Part shown: positions 1 through 5,042 of the stretch, in pieces | Layout: every line of letters begins with the position of its first letter | How positions within the stretch are numbered: position 1 is the first letter of the stretch | Source of the DNA: Modestobacter sp. | GTDB lineage: Bacteria; Actinomycetota; Actinomycetes; Mycobacteriales; Geodermatophilaceae | DNA: 5,042 nucleotides | Direction of reading: 5' to 3' | Assembly: GCA_025965635.1 (NCBI GenBank) | Contig: JAOPWO010000474.1 | Coordinates: 1-5,042, forward strand | Notes under the pieces: generated by a model | Databases searched by the model: none | The model's input: the letters and a program-made list of their open reading frames with translations, nothing else | What the model was told of the DNA's origin: nothing | Translations under genes and position numbers: made by a program

Positions 1-332
1 ACCTCTGCCGCCGACGCTGCCGCCGCGAGCTCCTGGGCCTCCGCGGCCGCGACGACGAGGGCCCCCAGCAGCCGGGCGGACTCCTCCAGCGCGGCCTGGA
101 CGCCACTGCTGACCGTGGAGACCTCGAGCAGTGCGTCTGCGGCCGCCGTCCCGGCCGGACCCGACCAGACCTCCGCCGCGCCGAGCCGACGACCGACCGC
201 GTCCAGCCGGAACCGCCACGGCACCAGGCGCTCGCCCACCAGGACCAACGTCCCGACCGCGCCCCGCAACTGGGGGACGTCCCACCCGGCGATGCCGGCG
301 AGCGCACTGCCCACGCCCTCCCCGGCGCTCAC
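1..332 (-). CDS. N-terminal part of a WXG-like protein, possible type VII secretion effector (runs off the left edge)
   Basis: An open frame without stops runs leftward from a GTG at 332 to the window edge, giving the first 110 residues. The GTG overlaps the TGA of the upstream small gene by four bases (GTGA, 329-332), and there is no good Shine-Dalgarno sequence at the usual distance, so translation is probably coupled. The visible part is alanine-rich and mostly helical. It has an early segment LRGAVGTLVLVGERL (about 22-36), then a turn with WSGPAGTAAAD (56-66), then a second long helix rich in A, L and E (about 67-110). Helix, W-x-G turn, helix is the layout of WXG100-type and related N-terminal targeting domains of type VII (ESX) substrates, where the rest of the protein carries the effector or enzyme activity. 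That remaining part is outside the window, so no activity can be assigned. The family assignment rests on motif and context, not on a database match. It could also be a stand-alone WXG100-like protein. Confidence 0.72.
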   Translation of the reverse strand, partial: MSAGEGVGSALAGIAGWDVPQLRGAVGTLVLVGERLVPWRFRLDAVGRRLGAAEVWSGPAGTAAADALLEVSTVSSGVQAALEESARLLGALVVAAAEAQELAAAASAAE

Positions 333-649
333 TGGGGCACCGCCAGCCCCGGGCGGCTGAGCCCGATCCGACCGGCCAATCCGGCGTCGGCCGCCCGGTA
401 GGCGGTGAGCGCCGCATCCAGCGTTGCCGTGACGGCGAGGACCCGTGCGGACAGTGCGGTGACGGCCGCCGCCCACGCTGCGCCGGTCTCGCCGGCCGCT
501 TCTCCCACCGCGCCATCCAGGGCGGTGCCGAGGGTGCGCCCGGTCGCCGTACCGAGCTCGCCCTCCTCGGCCAGTTCGCCGCCCAGCGCCGTCAACTCCT
601 CGAGGAGCACCGCCAGCACGTCGAGCTGGACGGAGATGAGGTGGGACAC
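329..649 (-). CDS. Small helical ESX-type protein (EspC/DUF2580-like), probable type VII secretion substrate or partner
   Basis: This encodes 106 residues from a GTG at 649 (VSHLISVQLDVL). GGAGG lies four bases upstream (654-658), which favours this start over the GTG at 664, which would add five residues (111 aa). The protein has an N-terminal helix (about 6-28), a glycine-containing middle, and a long second helix with W59 (about 52-92). It ends in TAYRAADAG, so Y84-x-x-x-D88 fits the YxxxD/E secretion signal of type VII substrates. Size, two-helix layout, tryptophan near the start of the second helix and the C-terminal YxxxD together resemble the EspC-like "type VII secretion target" family (DUF2580). 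There is no signal peptide and no cysteine. Its stop overlaps the next gene's start (GTGA), so the two are very likely co-translated and may form a helical-bundle heterodimer. That role is inferred. No ESX core gene (EccC, EccD, mycosin) is visible here. Confidence 0.78.
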   Translation of the reverse strand: MSHLISVQLDVLAVLLEELTALGGELAEEGELGTATGRTLGTALDGAVGEAAGETGAAWAAAVTALSARVLAVTATLDAALTAYRAADAGLAGRIGLSRPGLAVPQ

Positions 650-697
650 GGAGCCTCCCGGCACGCCGGCGGCCCCCTGCCGGGACCGACGCGGACG

Positions 698-703
698 ACG
701 TTA
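698..703 (-). promoter_or_regulatory. Possible -10 element for the small ESX-type gene
   Basis: Read on the minus strand, TAACGT fits the actinobacterial -10 pattern TANNNT and lies about 49 bases before the GTG at 649. No TTGACA-like hexamer stands 16-18 bases further upstream, so this is a weak candidate. It would give the small gene a promoter separate from hppA. Confidence 0.25.
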
Positions 704-730
704 GGAAGGTCTCCCCCCACCCGAGGCCCG

Positions 731-758
731 TCGTCCACACCGGTCCGGGCTGTCCACA
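731..758 (+). other. Two DnaA-box-like 9-mers in the gap after hppA
   Basis: TCGTCCACA (731-739) and CTGTCCACA (750-758) each differ at one base from TTGTCCACA, the DnaA box form common in high-GC actinomycetes. They have the same orientation and are 19 bases apart, close to two helical turns. No other origin features such as dnaA, dnaN or an AT-rich segment are present, so this is not an origin. They could be DnaA-binding or titration sites, an unrelated direct-repeat operator, or chance. Confidence 0.3.
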
Positions 759-770
759 ACCGCGGGACCG
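741..770 (-). terminator. Weak inverted repeat just after hppA, possible terminator
   Basis: CGGTCC (741-746) and GGACCG (765-770) can pair around an 18-base loop, beginning about 10 bases after the hppA stop. There is no T-run after it on the minus strand and the loop is long, so it is a poor intrinsic terminator by the classical pattern. Read-through into the two ESX-type genes is possible. The stem encloses the second DnaA-box-like sequence. Confidence 0.2.
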
Positions 771-779
771 CCGGCTCCG

Positions 780-3041
780 TCACGCGGCCCGGCTGATCAC
801 CGTCGCGGCGGTGGTGTCGCTGTCGTCCCCGACGACGACCGACCGGCGCTTGCTGATGACGACGGCGACCACGATGACCAGCAGCGCGGCCACCGCGATG
901 ACGACGCGGAGCGTGGTGTTCGCGTCCTCACCCACCGAGAGCCCGACGACGGCCGGGGCGATCAGCAGGGCGACCAGGTTCATCACCTTGAGCAGCGGGT
1001 TGATGGCCGGACCGGCGGTGTCCTTGAACGGGTCGCCGACGGTGTCACCGATGACCGTGGCAGCGTGCGCCTCGCTGCCCTTCCCTCCGTAGGCACCGTC
1101 CTCCACCACCTTCTTCGCGTTGTCCCACGCGCCGCCGGCGTTGGCGAGGAACACCGCCATCAGCGTGCCGGTGGCGATGGCGCCGACCAGGTAGGCGGCC
1201 AGCGGGCCGAAGCCGAGTCCGAACCCGACGGCGACCGGCGCCAGGACGGCGAGCAGGCCCGGGGTAGCCAGCTCGCGCAGCGAGTCCTTGGTGCAGATGT
1301 CGACCACGGCGCCGTAGTCGGGCCGCTCGGAATAGTCCATGATCCCTGGCCGGGTGCGGAACTGCTCGCGGACCTCGAAGACGACCCGCCCCGCTGCTCG
1401 GGACACCGCGCTGATCGCCAGGCCGGAGAAGAAGAAGACGACGGCGGCGCCGATCACCGCTCCGACGACGTTGTTGGGTGAGACGAGGGTGAAGGCGTCA
1501 CCCAGAGTCGCCCCCGCGTCGTCCAGCGCGTCGCCGATGCTGGCGTTGTAGGAGCCGAACAGCGCCGTCGCCGCAAGGACGGCCGTGGCGATGGCGATCC
1601 CCTTGGTGATGGCCTTGGTGGTGTTCCCGACGGCGTCGAGGTCGGTGAGGACCTGGGCGCCCTCCTCGTCGATGTCCCCGGACATCTCGGCGATGCCCTG
1701 GGCGTTGTCGCTGACCGGGCCGAAGGTGTCCATGGACACGATCACCCCGGCGGTGGTGAGCAGGCCGCAGCCGGCGAGCGCTACGGCGTAGAGCGCGGCG
1801 GCGCCGCCGATCAGGAAGGCGCCGTAGACGGCGGCCCCGATGAGCAGCGCGGCGTAGACCGCCGACTCCAGCCCGAGCGAGATGCCGGACAGGACCACGG
1901 TCGCCGGACCGGTCAGCGAGCTGCGGGTGACGTCCTTGACCGGGCGGCGGGAGGTCTCGGTGAAGTAGCCGGTGAGCTGCTGGATGGCCGCCGCCAGCAC
2001 GATGCCGATGAGCACCGAGACGAAGCCGAGCACCTGCGGGCTGACGGCGACGTCGAAGCCGTCGGAGATCTCCGGCAGGACGGTGAAGGAGGCGACCGCG
2101 ACGAGCACCAGGGACACGGCGGCGGAGGTGAAGAAGCCCCGGTTGATCGGCGCCATCCACGAGCTGTCGTTCGCCGTCGGGTTGCTGGCCAGGATGCCGA
2201 CCACCGAGGCGATGATCCCGATCGCGGCCACCACCAGCGGGAACACCATCCCCACCGAACCGAAGAACACCGAGCCGAGGATCAGCGCGGCGACGAGCGT
2301 GACCGCGTAGGACTCGAAGAGGTCGGCGGCCATGCCTGCGCAGTCGCCGACGTTGTCGCCCACGTTGTCGGCGATCGTCGCGGCGTTGCGCGGGTCGTCC
2401 TCGGGGATCCCCGCCTCGACCTTGCCCACCAGGTCGGCGCCGACGTCGGCAGCCTTGGTGAAGATGCCGCCGCCGACCCGCATGAACATGGCCAGCAGAG
2501 CGCCACCGAACGCGAAGCCCTCGAGCACGACCGGGCCGGTCTCCTGGAACAGCAGCAGCGCCAGGGACGCACCGAACAGGCCCAGGCCGACGGTGATCAT
2601 CCCGCAGACGCCGCCGGTGCGGAACGCGATCCGGAAGGCCGGGCGGTGCCCGCCCGCCGCCGCTGCGGCGGCGACCCGCACGTTGCCACGGGTGGCCAGG
2701 GTCATCCCGATGAACCCGACCATCGCCGAGAAGAGGGCGCCGATCAGGAAGAACACCGCCCGGCCCAACCGGGTGCCCAGGCCGCCGTCGGAAACCGGGA
2801 GCACGAGCAGGAGGACGAAGACGATCACCGCGAAGACCGCCAGGGTGCGGAACTGCCTGCGGAGGAACGCGCCGGCCCCCTCCTGGATGGCCTTGGCGAT
2901 CTCCTGCATCTTCTCCGTGCCCTGGTCGGCGGCGATGACCGCCCGGGAGAGGTAGAAGGCGAAGCCGAGAGCGGCGAGGGAGATGACGAGGACGATCGCC
3001 ACCAGGGTGAGATCGCTCCCGGACAGTTCGGTTTCTGGCAT
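780..3041 (-). CDS. hppA: Membrane-bound proton-pumping pyrophosphatase, potassium-independent type
   Basis: This integral membrane enzyme hydrolyses pyrophosphate to two phosphates and pumps protons across the cytoplasmic membrane. It encodes 753 residues from an ATG at 3041 (MPETELSGSD), with GGAGG six bases upstream. The length is normal for the family. About 16 hydrophobic segments span the chain, the first at about residues 11-32. Family signatures are intact: DVGADLVGKVE (199-209), followed by the acidic stretch PEDDPRN and DNVGDNVGD (213-233), EMSGDIDEEG (452-461), GGAWDNAKK (636-644) and GDTVGDPFKDTAGP (665-678). These aspartates and lysines bind Mg-pyrophosphate in known structures. 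In GNTTKAITKG (472-481), K476 and T479 occupy the positions that are both alanine in potassium-dependent enzymes, so this one should be potassium-independent. D240 and E243 (DLFES) match the ion-gate pair in transmembrane helix 6. An open frame extends upstream to 3536, but that part is antisense to the helicase and reads as non-membrane, low-complexity sequence, so the 3041 start is preferred. Divergent from the helicase; the ESX-type pair lies downstream. Confidence 0.97.
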   Translation of the reverse strand: MPETELSGSDLTLVAIVLVISLAALGFAFYLSRAVIAADQGTEKMQEIAKAIQEGAGAFLRRQFRTLAVFAVIVFVLLLVLPVSDGGLGTRLGRAVFFLIGALFSAMVGFIGMTLATRGNVRVAAAAAAGGHRPAFRIAFRTGGVCGMITVGLGLFGASLALLLFQETGPVVLEGFAFGGALLAMFMRVGGGIFTKAADVGADLVGKVEAGIPEDDPRNAATIADNVGDNVGDCAGMAADLFESYAVTLVAALILGSVFFGSVGMVFPLVVAAIGIIASVVGILASNPTANDSSWMAPINRGFFTSAAVSLVLVAVASFTVLPEISDGFDVAVSPQVLGFVSVLIGIVLAAAIQQLTGYFTETSRRPVKDVTRSSLTGPATVVLSGISLGLESAVYAALLIGAAVYGAFLIGGAAALYAVALAGCGLLTTAGVIVSMDTFGPVSDNAQGIAEMSGDIDEEGAQVLTDLDAVGNTTKAITKGIAIATAVLAATALFGSYNASIGDALDDAGATLGDAFTLVSPNNVVGAVIGAAVVFFFSGLAISAVSRAAGRVVFEVREQFRTRPGIMDYSERPDYGAVVDICTKDSLRELATPGLLAVLAPVAVGFGLGFGPLAAYLVGAIATGTLMAVFLANAGGAWDNAKKVVEDGAYGGKGSEAHAATVIGDTVGDPFKDTAGPAINPLLKVMNLVALLIAPAVVGLSVGEDANTTLRVVIAVAALLVIVVAVVISKRRSVVVGDDSDTTAATVISRAA

Positions 3042-3081
3042 TCCGGTCCTCCACGCGTGACGGCTCGCAGCGGTGTCGCAC

Positions 3082-3098
3082 CCGGGGCTGCTCCCCGG
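3082..3098 (-). other. GC hairpin in the hppA leader
   Basis: CCGGGG (3082-3087) and CCCCGG (3093-3098) are perfect complements around a five-base loop. The hairpin lies about 40 bases upstream of the hppA start and would form in its 5' untranslated RNA if transcription starts further upstream. There is no T-run. It could stabilise the RNA, affect translation, or be incidental in such GC-rich DNA. Confidence 0.3.
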
Positions 3099-3155
3099 AG
3101 TGGTCGCGGCGTGGCTGCACTGTGCCGTAGCGGGAGCCCCACCACCAGACCCCGG

Positions 3156-3171
3156 CGTGAGCCCTGTCACA
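3156..3171. promoter_or_regulatory. CRP/GlxR-like operator candidate
   Basis: CGTGAGCCCTGTCACA matches the CRP-family consensus TGTGA-N6-TCACA at nine of ten fixed positions, and the palindrome extends one more base pair (G3155 with C3172). It lies about 115 bases upstream of the hppA start and about 60 bases upstream of the helicase start, so a bound cAMP-responsive regulator could act on either gene. Only the sequence match supports this. Confidence 0.4.
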
Positions 3172-3224
3172 CGGACGGTGAGAAGTGCACGGTCCGCGAC
3201 GTGGTTTGCACCGGGGTGTGACAG
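3164..3224. repeat. Nine-base inverted repeat with a nested five-base repeat
   Basis: CTGTCACAC (3164-3172) and GTGTGACAG (3216-3224) are perfect reverse complements with 43 bases between them. Nested inside, GTGCA (3185-3189) and TGCAC (3207-3211) also pair. The left arm overlaps the CRP/GlxR-like site and the right arm ends eight bases before the chosen helicase start. This could be a pair of operators bridged by one regulator, or an RNA stem in a helicase leader. Confidence 0.4.
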
Positions 3225-3231
3225 TGGAGTG

Positions 3232-5042
<1,811 letters not shown>

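Larger units (their letters stand above)
3042..3231. promoter_or_regulatory. Divergent regulatory region between hppA and the helicase
   Basis: About 190 non-coding bases separate the two divergent starts, so promoters for both genes should lie here. I see no convincing TTGACA/TANNNT pair on either strand. It contains the GC hairpin, the CRP/GlxR-like palindrome and the nine-base inverted repeat listed separately. Nearest to hppA is a clear ribosome binding site, GGAGG, read on the minus strand at about 3048-3052. Confidence 0.6.

Noticed and set aside
131..796. A 221-codon open frame on the plus strand
   Set aside because: It is antisense to the two ESX-type genes, arginine/proline/glycine-rich and without a domain, as expected of a GC-driven shadow.

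Overview
The window is about 70% GC with almost all third codon positions G or C, and it uses GTG starts freely. Together with a type VII secretion-like gene pair and an SftH/MrfA-type helicase, this points to a high-GC actinomycete. A Geodermatophilaceae-like genus is my guess, but the sequence alone does not settle the genus.

Layout: three genes read leftward and one reads rightward. The centre (780-3041, minus strand) is a complete hppA gene for a membrane-bound proton-pumping pyrophosphatase of the potassium-independent type. Downstream of it on the same strand, after a gap of about 130 bases, come a small helical protein with a YxxxD motif (329-649) and, overlapping it by four bases, the start of a larger protein with a WSG motif (1-332) that runs off the left edge. 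These two look like a type VII secretion (ESX) substrate or partner pair. Divergent from hppA, from about 3232 to beyond the right edge, is a superfamily 2 DExH helicase of the SftH/MrfA/Hrq1 (DUF1998) kind. Its ATPase core is complete but its C-terminus lies outside the window.

The two non-coding stretches are short. The divergent hppA/helicase region (3042-3231) holds a CRP/GlxR-like palindrome, a nine-base inverted repeat with arms 43 bases apart, and a GC hairpin in the hppA leader. The gap after hppA (650-779) holds two DnaA-box-like 9-mers 19 bases apart, a weak inverted repeat and a possible -10 element.

Function: hppA conserves energy from pyrophosphate as a proton gradient, and the helicase is probably a DNA-repair translocase. 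No functional link between these two is evident beyond a shared promoter region. The least characterised part is the secretion-like pair at the left edge. The many other long open frames are GC-driven shadows of these four genes.
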